The position numbers were made by a program, and so were the translations under genes. The notes under the pieces were generated by a model. That model was not told the DNA's origin. It did not search any database and was given only the letters and a program-made list of their open reading frames with translations. A stretch of DNA of 64,000 nucleotides from Lytechinus variegatus (Eukaryota > Echinodermata > Echinoidea > Temnopleuroida > Toxopneustidae). Location: the NCBI RefSeq assembly GCF_018143015.1, contig NC_054755.1:13402624-13466623 (forward strand), given 5' to 3'. Shown here in pieces: positions 13,026-26,417 of this stretch (position 1 is the first letter of the stretch; the number at the start of each line of letters is the position of its first letter).

Positions 13026-13213
13026 AAAGCCTGGCTGACACTTGCACGACTTTTGAACATTTCAAAATTCTCGTCCCGACATGGCACGCAGTCACGACGT
13101 GTCACGACGTGTTTACGCACACTTCACGCCAGTTCACGACTAGTTTGCGCACTGGCACGACTTGAGTCGTGCCAATGCATAACACAAAATCGTGCAAGTG
13201 TCAGGCTGGCTTT
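13026..13213. mobile_element. Short palindromic MITE-like element rich in CACGAC
   Basis: The left end AAAGCCTGGCTGACACTTGC is mirrored at the right end as GTGTCAGGCTGGCTTT. The interior repeats CACGAC and its complement several times. The flanks are too short to decide the target duplication. Confidence 0.75.
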
Positions 13214-13789
13214 AAGGCCAACTCTTGAATGAGCTTCCATGTCGTCACTTCATCATGTGCATAGAATATCTTTTCTCTAGAGAAATTCAGCAGAGACTGT
13301 GCGTTCCAATTTTTCCGCTGTAAAATTATAATTATCGACACGGCCATAAAATCTTTATGAACAATCGAATAACTTTATTTTAATCCGGTTAATGCAAAAC
13401 CGACTTCAAATCTTCGGACACCGCCACGATCATGGCTTTACTAGGCTTCTACCTCGTATACCTTCCCGGGTGATTTGTTATGTATACGCGTTTAAACCTC
13501 TCGTACGCGCTGCTCCAATTCGGATCAATTTGCGAACGACTATCCGGATCACTTTCCCTGTCATCGAAAACCGATCCGATTTGGAAAGAGGTTGGAGAGG
13601 AGAGCGACGACGGAATGGTCACGCGTTGTTGATAACCGAGAGTCCACTGCAGGCAGACACCTTAATCACCATGCTATCTCGTTAATCTGGCACATATTTT
13701 AGGATGAAAGAGGGATAGAATGCGACGTTTTGAGATATTCACACCAACAAGTCTTTAAGGTCACGTACATCCCAGAAAAAAAATTTGAA

Positions 13790-13930
13790 CTAATAAATGA
13801 AGCTCAAACAAGCATAATTCTGAAATGTCATTTAAATCGGATGTAAAATAAGAAAGTTCGGACAATTGAAAAGTTTCGCTTATTTTTCTCAAAACTGCTA
13901 TATACACAACTCAATGATGCAGACGAGAAA
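13790..13930 (+). repeat. Fragment of the AT-rich TTAA element
   Basis: Matches one arm of the 10165-10763 element: CAAACAAGCAT, GATGTAAAATAAGAAAGTT, then ACACAACTCA. The other arm is not seen. Confidence 0.6.
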
Positions 13931-14026
13931 TTTATAGGTACACATTATAACATGTTGATACTTCAACAATGTTTGGTCTGCTTCTCCTATTATAGCCAAT
14001 TTTTCAACTTTTTACATTACTGTCAT

Positions 14027-14276
14027 CACTGGCGGATGGCCATAGAGGCCGGGGGGGGGAAGCAAAATTGAAATTTTGCATGAAAACAAAAGTGTGCTCC
14101 CCCTCTCATTGGAAAGTAAAACCCTTTTTTTTTGCTTATTTAAAAATATTCGGGGACGAAATATCATTAATTTTTAGTTAAAACCCTTTATGGGGGGGGG
14201 GGGGGGGGTGGGGTCGTCAAAATTTTCCTCGGAAAATCCCCCCCCCCCCTTTTGAAAAATCCTGGATCTGCCCCTG
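14027..14276. mobile_element. hAT-like MITE with internal G and C homopolymers
   Basis: The ends CACTGGCGGAT and ATCTGCCCCTG are imperfect inverted repeats. They are flanked by near-identical 8-bp duplications (ACTGTCAT at 14019-14026, ACTATCAT at 14277-14284), the size made by hAT transposases. Long G and C runs lie inside. No coding sequence. Confidence 0.8.
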
Positions 14277-15051
14277 ACTATCATTCTGATTATAGATCGA
14301 TGTCAGGGGTACTGGTGGCTTTTTTTCAACATTTTTTTTAATAGATAGTCGTATGTGAGAACAACAAACTGAGCCAAAATACATGTTTATCATGTTTATG
14401 GAATACCAGCCTAAGTAGGTAATCCCATTTCCATTCTGTGATTAAAGTGGAAACTCATGTGAAGAAGGCATTGATTAATGGCATGAGTCACGTGACTGAG
14501 TAATGTTCTTTTAAAGAAGTTATACAGTGGACGCAAAGATGAAAGAGCGCCGCCATCTTATCATATCCTACCACCTGCGCGACCATTGATATCGGGAGGA
14601 GATCGATAGCAGCCCGGAGAAACGGCTTCGTCCAGTCGAAACAGCGACTGCCATGCCAAATCGACGAGATTGGAAGCCCATAAATTAAAAAAATAAATAA
14701 TAGGTGGAATAGGTGGAAACACACCACATTTTGAAAAAATAAGAGCACAATATCACTTTTTGAAATCCAGACTTACAATTTGGAGAAGAAAACGCATCAA
14801 ATCCGATCCTGGACGCCTTTTTCAGCTTGACTGGGCTGGCGGGAAAACGTCCTCGTTTTGTTATATCAAGGAGCTTCCAACAGTTGAAACTGTTGAAAGC
14901 TCCTTGGCTATATTCAGATGATTTACACATTGAAATGACTTCTTTTTAACACCAAAAAGGTCACATTAGTGCCTAAATTCAGACTAAAAGAGTACTGATT
15001 CATCAGATTGTCAGATGTGACTAGCTATTTGACTTTTGCATTCTAAATAAA

Positions 15052-15253
15052 AAAAACCAAGTTTACCCAATATTGGCTAAAATGGGAACACGCATGATTG
15101 TTGGGTACAAAGATTCCAAATATTTTGTCAATTTTACGCAATGTTGCGTCAAAATTTACCCTGAAAAACATGCATTTTGTCCAAAGTGGGGAAAACATAC
15201 CCAGCAAACGTGAATGTTCGCTTTCTACCCATTGTTGGGTAAACTCGGTGTTT
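15052..15253. mobile_element. MITE with TTTACCCAA inverted ends
   Basis: Left CCAAGTTTACCCAATATTGG and the reverse complement of the right end, ACCGAGTTTACCCAACAATGG, are clearly related. The interior repeats the same theme (TTGGGTA, ACCCA). Non-coding. Confidence 0.75.
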
Positions 15254-15519
15254 TCAGACTGTACCTTGTGACGCTCAAGAGAGTTAAGAAATTATGTAGT
15301 TTAATAACGTAAGTATCAAAACAACATGCAGATCAATAACTGTAAGAAATGGGAATATAACTATGTGTAGTATGCGCCCCACTCTGGATCATATAGCGAT
15401 AGTGGCTTGGAACCCGAGGCGGTATAAATCACAAGGTCGCGTATTATCAGATATCATGTACCTTAATTAAGGAGTACTGTTTCACAACAAAATATCTTCC
15501 TCATTTTGGTACAGAGCAT

Positions 15520-15722
15520 TAGTTTTCTTCTCTTCTTCTTCTAATTTTCCTTTTACTTCTTCTTCTTCTCCTCCTCCTTTTTCTTCTTCTTCCTCTACAT
15601 GTTCTTCTTCTTATCCGTGTTCTTCTTTTTATCCTTGTTCTTCTTCTTTTTATCCTTGTTGTTGTTGTCGTTCTTCTTCTTCATCTTCTTGTTGTCCTTC
15701 TTCTTCATCATCTCCTTCTTTT
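15520..15722. repeat. Pyrimidine-rich (CTT)n microsatellite
   Basis: Imperfect TTC/CTT runs with a few TTG interruptions. Confidence 0.9.
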
Positions 15723-16750
15723 GAATGTTTAGATTTCGTTATCTCCTTTCGTACCCAAGATTAAACAATTCCTCTCCCGTGCGTTTGCATATATATATTT
15801 AATAAAGACGAAATTTGTTATAAAAAACAACGATTAAACGTCTTGGGTTTTAAGTTTAGGCTTTTAAAATGAGAGAAAATACTTTCAACATTATCAATAG
15901 GCTTATATATGAACGATCAAATCCCACATCTTCATCTCTTAACCCCCCGTCCAGTCTTCATATTCCACCACTGTGACTCGCCCTCGGTTTCATTCACCTA
16001 CTCATATCGCTCGTTTGCATACTGCGGCTACTTCAAAGTGTTATAGTAAGCTCATCCAGGCATATCGCGATGTCATTGACCGAATGAATAGCCAGTTGAT
16101 ACCATGGTTATCTGGAAAAGTTCTTTGAATTGTTTTTAGGGTGTTGTCTAAAACTTCGACAAGTCTGTATAGTTACTGTCGATATGTTGATTAAGTAAGT
16201 TTATTTTGGGGGCATTGAATTACTTATGATGGGATGTCAAGGCCAAAAATGTTCGTTTAATAGTAATTGTCCCATTCTGCTTTGCTAATATTTATACCAC
16301 TCGTTCGTTGGATGATGTTGTTCTTCGTAGGGGTCCATATCAGTTTTACAGCAGAAATGGTAGATGGTATTCAAACACAATAGCTATTAGTCAGTACCTC
16401 GTTGGAGTTTATCCAAATGGTTTTCTATGTTAAGCTTTAACCTCGGAATATGATAAAAATGTATTACATATCACGAATTTTCAGTAATTTTCTACACATT
16501 AAACGTGCAAAGCTACTTTGATAATCTCCCTATAGATCTGGTTTACCACTGTTAGAAAACTTAGCTTCTTTTCTACTAGCAATTGTATTTAAGGTAGGAT
16601 TATCAAAATTCTCCATTAGCCAATTCAATGATTGATATCTAGCAAGAATAAAAAAGGCTATACTCTTAATGCGCCACAAAAAGGCCAACTTAGTGAGCTT
16701 CAAGGAGGCCCATGTGATTCCAATTGACTACTCCGGCATGTGTTAGCTCT
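15723..16750. other. Intergenic, nothing recognised
   Basis: No ORF, repeat pair or RNA signal that I can support. Confidence 0.5.
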
Positions 16751-16753
16751 TTT

Positions 16754-16828
16754 ATGGCTCGGCTGGGGTTCGAACCCGAAACTTCTCATTCACGACGTGG
16801 CTCTCCGCCAGCCGAGCCACCTAGCCCT
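16754..16828 (-). repeat. tRNA-derived SINE head
   Basis: On the minus strand: GGCTAGGTGGCTCGGCTGG (box A region) and GGGTTCGAACCCC (box B). The anticodon arm is irregular, so this is a SINE head or tRNA relic rather than a working tRNA. Confidence 0.6.
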
Positions 16829-17281
16829 GAAAGAAGGGGCTCGCCCTGTTTACCAATATTTCAAAAGTAAACAATGAGAAACTATCTGGGGTTCTTTGAA
16901 CACAAATAATAGACAAAGTGTCCCGCGTTGAATGGAGAAGTCTATAAAATTATCGATTATGTTATGGATCAATGCCCTGTCTTTTCAACCGTTCTTGAAC
17001 AAAAGACATTTAGTCATCGTCTAAAAGGGGGCAATATTGCAACATGTTCTTCTCCCTGTTGGTGTGTTATGACTGATTTGTTATTGCGACACGTTACAGG
17101 AAGGGTAAACGCCATGAAGACATGAATGCAATGGAGAAACCCAATCTGACTTTTTAGCTCTGCGGTAAGTTTATAAAGTTTTGGATTTATCATTATACAT
17201 TATTTATCCACTCCTCTAAACTATTATATGGAAATGAGTGGCGTGTAGAAGGAATATAGTGTCCTATATTCTTTATAGCAG

Positions 17282-18470
17282 AATAGGTGTGAGATCTACA
17301 GCTCTGTCATGGTTTGAGTCGTACCTCACAGGATGGTCTTCCAGAGTTAACATTACTGGTAAACTATCTAAACCCATAACCTTGATTTTGGTCTTCCGCA
17401 AGGTTCGGTAGTAGGCCCTATCGGGTATTCTATATACACCCTACCAGTTGGTAATATTATTACACATCATTGTATCAACTACCATCTTTATGCCGATGAC
17501 ACCCAATTGTATATTTCATTTAATCCGAAAATCCCAGTAGATTTAGTAGTCGCTCTGTTTCGACTTCAGAACTGTATTTCAGATATTAGAAACTGGATGA
17601 CAGTTAATAAATTAAAGTTAAATGACTCAAAAACAGAATTCTTCATAGCGGCCTCTCCACACAGTCTACGCAATCTGCCAGATCTGAAGTTAACAGTCGG
17701 CGATATATCCATAAGCCCTTCAGTTACTGTTAAAAATCTTGGTGTAATTTTTGATAGAGAAATGTCAATGGTGGACCGTGTTTCTCAAATATGCACTACT
17801 GTAACTTTTCATTTAAGGAATATTTCTCGAATTAGAAGATATATTACTCAATCTGCCTGTAACAATGCAATTCGTTCTCTAGTTCTGTCCCGTTTAGATT
17901 ACTGCAATGGTCTTCTCTCTAACATTCCCGTTACTCAAGTAGATCGCATTCAAAGGCTTCAAAATTGGGCAGCTCGAATAATTTATCAAGTAACAAGATT
18001 TCACTTCTCTAAACCACTCCTTGAATCGTTACACTGGCTTCCCATACGACTTCGTATAGTTTTTAAGTTACTTTTGTTAGTTTTTAAGTCTCTCAATAAG
18101 CAGGCACCTTTATATCTGCGTGATTGTTTGACCCTATACACCCCTCGCAGGAATGTACGAGCCTCCAGTGACCCATTCCGTCTCACATATAAAATCACTA
18201 AGAAACTGGCTGGAGATAGGACTTTTACCATAACCGCTTCAAAATATTGGAATCGCTTACCTTTTACTCTTAGACAATCACCATCTGTTGCTTCATTTAA
18301 AAAGGGACTTAAAACCTTTCTCTTTTCCAATCCAGATTTTTAGGATTGTACGTTTTCATTTGTATAGTTGTAATAATCTCCTTTTCTTCTTGTAAGCGCT
18401 TTGGGCCATTCTGGGAAAAGCGCAGTATATAAATATACATAATAATAATAATAATAATAATAATAATCGT
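17282..18470 (+). mobile_element. L2/CR1-like LINE fragment, 5' truncated
   Basis: It holds the C-terminal part of a non-LTR reverse transcriptase. The RT core motifs LPQGSVVGP and YADDTQLY are readable upstream of the long open frame that starts at 17507, with a frame change between about 17375 and 17400. The 278-codon frame contains NWMTVNKLKLNDSKTEF, SRLDYCNGLL and LHWLPIRLRI, all characteristic of L2/CR1 C-termini. The 3' tail (GCGCTTTGGGCCATTCTGGG, then (AATAAT)n) ends at about 18470. The 5' half, including any endonuclease, is missing: a dead-on-arrival insertion. The tail matches the tail of the SINE at 45229-45580. Confidence 0.92.
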
Positions 18471-18479
18471 CACAGTACA

Positions 18480-19276
18480 AGTCCCGATTCAATTGTGTAA
18501 TCATGATAATAATTCTGCGTTGGTGAGAATTTGAAGTGTTGGTATGGCAATTTGAATAGAATAGGATCAATTCCATCTATATATGTGCACTTTGTCTTAC
18601 AGTATATTAGAAATGTTTAACATTGTTCCCTTATTCCAGGGGCAAATCGTAGGAAATCAAAATTGAAAAACCGTGATGAAAAAAATTGGTTGATGAAGGA
18701 GTACAGAATTGTTAATATTCTGAATTTCGATCCAGCATTTTTAAAACATAATATCATTGATACGGGTATGAAGGTTCTTGGTTTTTGATATGGCGATATA
18801 TGCACGAATTATGAACTCTTATCATTTAGACATTTAGAATACAATGCCATAATTACTTACTCCCTTTGTTGACTTCATATAAATGGTTTTGTATTCATGG
18901 CTGGATATGGCGAGGACTTTTTACGTATTTAAAAAAGTTGACTATTAACAAACCGAATAACTTAATTCTAAAAACGACGATTCGAGCAGTCACAATCATT
19001 TGCTACATATCGCTTAGTAGTTAGAACCATGTAGGACTACTGAGGTCTTGACGTGAATTATGTTGAATAGAATCTAGAAAATGAATAAACTAATCAAAGC
19101 AGGTGCCTTTTCTGCTATCAGAATTTGATCTGTATGAAATCTGATAAGATCTTTCACACCTCAACATCCGCAGTTACTTTATTTGTAATAATGCATGCAA
19201 TTTTTACTGTCTCCAGCATTAACGAGGTGTAGCCTGAACGAGTGCTCTTGAGGACCACGGGCAACACGATTCCGAG
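18480..19276. promoter_or_regulatory. Upstream region of the ZU5/death-domain gene
   Basis: No coding exon was recognised. A polypyrimidine tract ending in CTCCAG at about 19216 could be a 3' splice site for a 5' leader exon. Reading on from it into the gene's frame meets a stop at 19235, so anything joined there would be untranslated. No convincing core promoter motif was identified. Confidence 0.35.
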
Positions 19277-22200
19277 ATGGCCAAGGCAGTCGAACACGGG
19301 TTGAAGAAGGTCAACGAGATCTATGACCAGGGCGATCTCATGTGCGAGCTCAACAGAACGACCATCTTGACCCGACAGACCAACGATGACGGCAGCCAAG
19401 CCTACGGCAAGATCAACGTCGTCAAAGGCATGCAGTGGAACCCCATCAAGATACCTTCGGATGTTCTTCTGGAGAAGTGCAAGCTCCTTGGGTCGGATCA
19501 AATCGTTGGTGTCGTCTCAGGGAAGAAACTGAGCGTTTACGACACACGTGGGCATCATATTCGACTGATAGACGTCCAAAAGAAGGGTCGGGTCAAGACC
19601 GTGGAGAACATCAACGCCATTGCGGTTATAACGGACAAGATCCTTGTTGCGGAATCGCAGCGTTACAATAACCTGATACATGTTGTGGATTACAATTCTG
19701 GAGATGCCGTCATGTCGCTGACCATTGACCAGAAGATTACCGGAATTATTCCCATTCGGACCGGGCTAGTTCTTGTGAGGTAAGTCAAAGTTCGATCCAT
19801 TTGGTTTAACAATTAGCCATTTCAGCGATGATAAATGGGCATAATGAAAGGGAAACAAGTCAGTCATGATAATCAATGTAGAGCTTTGCAATATATCAAT
19901 AACTTTTAAATTGGTGGAGGTGCATATGAAGAAGACATTTCCCTAGCTCCGTGGTAGAGAGCTGCCATAATAATTATATCCCAACTTAATTATGAGAATT
20001 CCTTTTCCATTGAGCAAATCACACATTTGAATGTGTTTTATATTCATTTCGGCAGATTTCCCACCTATTTCACTCGTTCAGCTTGATTCAATTTCCAATA
20101 TAGAGAGAACAATTTCAGTTATGATAAACGGTGTTTGAGTTCTAACAGTTTAAACTAGATTACTGTTGCGTCCATGGAGAGAAACACAATAGCTCAAGGG
20201 ACAGTCATTTCTTTTCATAAACCTTGAATAAACTCAGAATCTGAATTCATTAATATCTATGATTGTGAATACACACGTGCCCCGCTAAACAATAATAATC
20301 TATTCATCCCCAACCAGTATGAAAAAATGGCTTTCATATCTCACAAATTTGAGGATCTAAGTTTCAACGATTGCAGCAGGTAAGGTTGCCTCAGGCAGTA
20401 TCTACCACTTTGTCAATTGCGTCTGAACACAAAGAGATGACTTTGGTTTTATATTTCTATAGGTTAAAGGAGAAGATCCAGGCCGTCGACTACGCGCACT
20501 ATCCCCGAGTGGACATCACCGAGGTCATCGCCTACGGTCGGACCCTTGTCAACATGTGTGTGAAAGGCGGCAACGACGAGCTCTACGTCATGTTCGTCAA
20601 GGGAGTTACATCCAAGGTAATTCGAACTTTGCACCAACAGATGTCTTTGGAAATTTGTTTGATTTGGGAGAAGATGAAAATCGTTTTTTTAATATTTATT
20701 ATATTATATTTATTTGATATTGAGAAAGTCCAGTGCCATTCGAGTCAATGCCCTACACCATGTCAGAAAGTGTTATGGAGACACAAAATAAATATCATAA
20801 TCCAACACCAAAAATATTTCAATGAGAATTGGATCTTTCAAATCTTGATCGATTACTGATTGAAGTAGTGGTGTGGTACTCCAACGCATTCTTTTTTTAT
20901 TTTCCTTTTATGACCGACACTATCCCCTATGTATCTCATTACTTTTCTATTCTGAACAAAATATATTGTTTGATAATCTCATTTCAGGGAAAGCAGAAAG
21001 GGGATACCCCTGGTCGGTATAATAGTAATATAAATTCACGATTCTCAGTCATTGTCAGTTTCACAATCCCACTAACCATTTTTTGCACACGCATACATTG
21101 GTTCAATAACACCTATACATGCTAGCATCTTCATTCAATTGATGTACGATAAAGAGTTTGATAATCTCATTTCAGGGAAAGCAGAAAGGGGATACCCCTG
21201 GTCGGTATAATAGTAATATGAATTCACGATTCTCAGTTTCACCATCCCACTAACCATTCTTTGCACACGCATACATTGGTCAATAACACCTATACATGCT
21301 AGCATCTTCTTTCAATTGATGTACGATAAAGAGCGATAAATCAAATTCCTTGCTTTGGGTTTATCTCGTAATGCCGCGCCAGAGATCGAACTCCTAACTT
21401 TCACGTCTAAGGCGTCTTAGGTCATTTGACCACGGCACCTCTACTTATCATTATTACAAGCACCAACAAATATGACGAACACTTGCACCAATCAAACATG
21501 TTAATATCATCACTAAAGTTCAAACTATTGACGAAATTATCAAAGTCGTACGAAAAAAAGACGCCAGCTTTCTGTTTTGTACAGCTTAAAACAAACATGG
21601 AGCAAACATTAGTTGTTTTAAATGGCTGATATTTTTAGCTTTCAATATAAATGAAAATGAAAGCATACTCTTCAAATCAATCGGTCTGTTTTATCCAGGT
21701 TCTTGAAATCCACGTCCTGGATGACAAATACCAAGAACTTCACAGAACAAAGATCACCCACTCCACATCCATCTTGAGTTTAAGGGCGGTGTATACATCA
21801 CAAGGACCGGGTTATCTGGTCATTCAAATGGGATCCACCATCTTCACTTTCAAATGCTCGTTTGGTCATCGGTAAGCACTACCTGTGTGTAATATTTCTA
21901 CTATACTTATCAATTTCCATTCTTGCTATTCCGAATTCTTTATTTTATTCCTATATTTGACATGCCGTTTGAGGGCGTCCTCCCGTCCCTAATACCATGA
22001 AAACCAGGGAATCTACATAGCTCTAGTATTGGCGTTCAAAGATTCATTTGGTCTTCTATAATTTCTATCATTATTTGTATACCATCTTTATATTTTGGTA
22101 CTATATCCCCTACTACTTCTTCTATACTACCAGGACTATACTAAAACTACTTCCTGTAGCTCAATGATAAAATATCTTGAGGAGGCACAGCTTGGTAAAT

Positions 22201-25200
22201 GTGACGAAATGGTCGCAATGGACCGCAAATGAAAAAAATACGAGCATCTATAATTTAAAGATAGACTGACACATTGTTGATAAAAAATATTATTTTTCCA
22301 AATATCTTCTTATGTTTCTGCTGTTTCGGACACTACTAATATAGACTTTCGGGTTTTTTTCACAGGAAAGGACCAGCTAAAGAAAGCGAACTTAAGAGCC
22401 CGACAAAAAAGAAATTCTACGCAGAGAGGCAGCTGCCGCCTCCTTCAGTCCCGAAGCCCAGTACCGAGAAGGAAAAATCAGAAGACGCCCAGACTGAAAA
22501 GTATGTTTGGAATAAATTCTTTTATCAATTGTACTCTATCAAAATACGGAGCCTTTAATCTCACACACCTTTGCTTCACCATAAGACTGTAAGCCATTGC
22601 ATACTGGAACCAGTTTTTCCCTGTACAAAGCATATGGGAATCGCATAATTTAGTAGTCAACAGGTTAAGTTGATATTGAATACAAGGATTCTGTAAAAAG
22701 GTTTGGTCTATGCTTTCGACCACGCATACTCAAATCATTTGATCATCTGGTATGAATTGCACAAAGACGATGTTTATTAACGTAGAAAAAACAAACGAAC
22801 AAATGCAATATCCCCTCCATAGTCTATGCTTTTACATCTCAACTGCATTAATTATGTAGGCCTATAATGTTATGAATTTGAATTGATAATTCAATTTCGA
22901 TGCTCTATAATTCCCCTTCATTCATTTACCATGAAGACAGCATCGAGACTCCTAAGGTCACCATCGAACAGAGTTGTTCACGAGACAACTGGGGAAATTA
23001 CAAATTTAGTAGAGGGCCAAGGTATGAGCCCTGTGTCATTTCGTAAGGATGGTGGCGTTGAAATGTCGTAAATATTCGTATCTGATTATCACAGGTCTCT
23101 AAAGACCCAATTAGACCAACACTATTTACTGCATCTAGCTACTAGTTCCAAGTTGATTTCAGTTATGCCGTTTTAATTCCATCAACAGGGACAAAGATGA
23201 TGACGAGTCTGCCGAATCCGCCCCAAATACTCCGACTGTAAAACAGAAGACGTTGGACTTTGGACCGGTACTCCTCGATTCAAACGACCCGAAGTCAGCT
23301 GAAAAAGAAAAGAGGTATGGATGATATGAGAAATTAGACAAATACACAATAGTGTAGATTTCGATATTGTTTAAGTTCTTACTCAACTCGAGAATAGCAC
23401 TGTGTACAGGCTTATAGCTAGACACAATTTTATTTCTAGTTGTTTTATTGGAGATCTGGATAGAATTGTATACAAAAGTCACGTTTCTCTCTTCCCTTGC
23501 AATATCCGATTAGAAACCAATTTTCATATCAGTAGTAACATAATTCGATCATCTCTGTAATCATTCCATTACAGCAAGTTAGCGGGAGAAACTACCATTG
23601 CGTCTGAGAAGACCGAATCGAGAAGGGACAAACCAAATACAGCAGAGAACCGAAAACCGAACCCTTCGTCACCCAAACCGGTCCGGCAGAACATACAGAA
23701 TGTAACAACGTCACAGGATAAACCCGAAATGCCATCTATATTGCTTACAGGGAGGGATTCCTTAAAAGGGTTCGTATACCACTCTCTATGATGATCCAGT
23801 CTGTTGAAAGAACCCGTGTGTCATTTCATATTTCAATTTAGATCTGAGTTGTATTTAATGGGAAGTGCCAACAAATAAAATATCGTTTGATTTAATTTTT
23901 TTTTGTAGGAGGGGGGGGGGGGAGAACCCCCCAAAATATGAACCAAATTTGATCAAGTTAAATACGGCACCTTTTTCAAAGTCAAAGCCACGTCTTTTCC
24001 CCGATGGAATCCTGCAAGCAGATTTCCATTCCAAATCATCGCAGCCACCAAAGGACATGACAGACAAACAATGGGGACTGCAGGAAAGCTGCAATGAAAA
24101 GACATATTCAAATTAAATGATTTCAGTAATTTTTAACTGTATAATCGCAAACTGGTTTTTTAAACGAGTCCTGCTAGCAGAAAAGACATATTCAAATTAA
24201 ATGATTTCAGTAAGTTTTAACTGTATAATCGCAAACTGGTTTTTTAAACGAGTTTAATGAAACGGGCCACTGGGGCTTTGCAACTCCCTGACCTTACGTT
24301 TGTCAATCTTCACCGAGATATGAAAAATGAAAGAATCGCATAGGTGTACTTTCTCCACTATATGCTTTGGAGCTTTAAAGTTCAAAAGCAGTAACACAAA
24401 CGATGGAATCGTTCTCATGTTTAATTGTATTCGTGTCGTTTGACCCCGTCCATTATAGAAAAATGCGAAATGCCGCTGAGGGAGGGAACAAACCAGATAA
24501 TGTTCAGCGTGATTCGAACCAGACCTCAAGGCTACCAGGTATGAAATCTTTTCATTAAACATGTTGAAGTTATGTGCCTAAGTGAATCTAAACCGTGAAC
24601 TATTTCTCATTTTCCACATATTATTTCATTATCATTAATTCGTTTTTAGATTCAGAATTTAAGAAAAGAAATAATTGTAGCCCTCCATAATTATGTCCTG
24701 ATGATATCTTATTCTCTTGTTTTGTGTGATGGTAATTGCATCAAAATGTTTCATGCAATCGTGCAAAGTACACACGTAACATGCGCTCTGCATCCATACA
24801 CACACACCGCTTACTCACCCACCCACCCTTAATCTAGGTCTACATGGCCAACTAAATGCAAAGTATACAGTTGTAGTCATCATCAACATGATCAGCAATC
24901 ATGCAAAACTGCATATTAATGTAAGGCCTAATTCTTAGATGAAAGTAACGTGAACTTTATTACAGTTGAAGTACAAAATACAGATAATGCAAACTTTGAA
25001 GGAATACAATTTAAGAGAAAATTACAAAATTAAAAGCTTCAGGAACGATACTTATTAACAGATGAGGCACAAAATACACCAGCCTTTGAGTCCAGCTACA
25101 TCGGTGAAGAGGGCGGTGTGATACAAAGCAACAAATACGGATTCTCTCTCAGCATCCCTCCTGGCGCCATCGCAAAGGGCCAACGCAAATGGATAGGCGT

Positions 25201-26373
25201 GGGACTATCACGCGAATCTCCCACCAGTGGAACATCAGCGGGAGGAGTCAGCATCTCGCCCATGATCTGCTCCGAGCCGTCGGGGCTAGAACTGGAAAAG
25301 CCTGCGCGGATCAATCTACAGCATTGTCTGAGCTCGTGGTCGAATGATACTCACGTCCGCGTCCACGAACTTGCGGGTGACAGCGATAGACAAGGTGGAC
25401 CCGGTGGTAGAGGAAACGAGAAAGAAGGTGATCTTACAACTTTCTTGTTAATACATTGTTTTTATATTTCATCTGGCGCTTTTACCAATCCATGCACATT
25501 TACCTGGAAATATGTGGGTGAATTCAATAATTGTTAAACTACACGGTATCGAAGCCCTCCGTCGTGTTACTGAATAGGGCCTTTTCGCACAACGATGCGA
25601 GATGAATCCTACAACGCACAACGTCCTTTGAAAATGCAAGTCAAATCCCAAGGTTTTGTCGAGGGTCGGTGAATTGAAAGTAGTTTCGTCCGTAACTCCG
25701 GACAAAAAACACATTTGCGATTTTTTTTCAGCTCTGAAAATTCGGACGAAACTGATGATCCGATCCACCAACCGTTGACAAAGACTTCGTTTGCATTTTC
25801 AACATGTTCAAAGGAATTTGGGCGTTGTGGGAATAATTCCGCATCACTTTGCGAAAAGTCCCTAATACAACACCAATGACAATGTACAGTTCAATCGTCA
25901 TCAAAATTATTTCATTCTACTTCAATCGACAAAATGATTGTTTAATCAATTTTTAATCACATGTAACCTGGTGCACAGCTTCCTTCTGAATTCATCAGCA
26001 AAATGCTTGATCGGAAAGAATGGTGAGCTAACCCTCGATGTGACGCGACTTGGACGGTACTCGTTGACAGTGATGGGCAGTGAGGTTTACAAGAAGCTCG
26101 TCTGTCGTCCCTTCATTCCCAAGAGGATGCCGACCACGAAGAAACCCATCATCAACGTCCTGATCTATGACCTCACAGACGGAATGAAGAAGGTAAGGGT
26201 GTCCCTTATTATCTTAGTCACGAATGATGGTATGAGCTAGACATACATGTAACTTGATATCTCAATGTGTAATCGTTATTGTCGAGTTATAATGTTGAAG
26301 AAACAATAGATGGTGATATTAATTATGATGTGGGTGGTTGATAATGGCAAAAGTGATTGTGAAACTAATGATA

Positions 26374-26417
<44 letters not shown>

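Larger units (their letters stand above)
19277..21871 (+). other. Exons 1-3: propeller-like N-terminal region
   Basis: Exons 19277-19779, 20463-20616 and 21699-21871 encode repeated beta-strand patterns such as DQIVGVVSGKKLSVYD, NLIHVVDYNSGDAVMSLTID and NDELYVMFVKG, which suggest NHL- or WD-type blades. No canonical WD dipeptides are seen, so the fold is inferred from pattern only. Exon 1 ends two bases into an Arg codon and exon 2 supplies the third base. Introns 1-2 hold a 188-bp tandem duplication and a tRNA-like relic. Confidence 0.7.

Noticed and set aside
23865-24116. Possible extra linker exon between exons 6 and 7 (Ser/Pro/Lys-rich frame)
   Set aside because: The upstream G run gives no good acceptor in the right phase, and exons 6 and 7 already join in frame without it.
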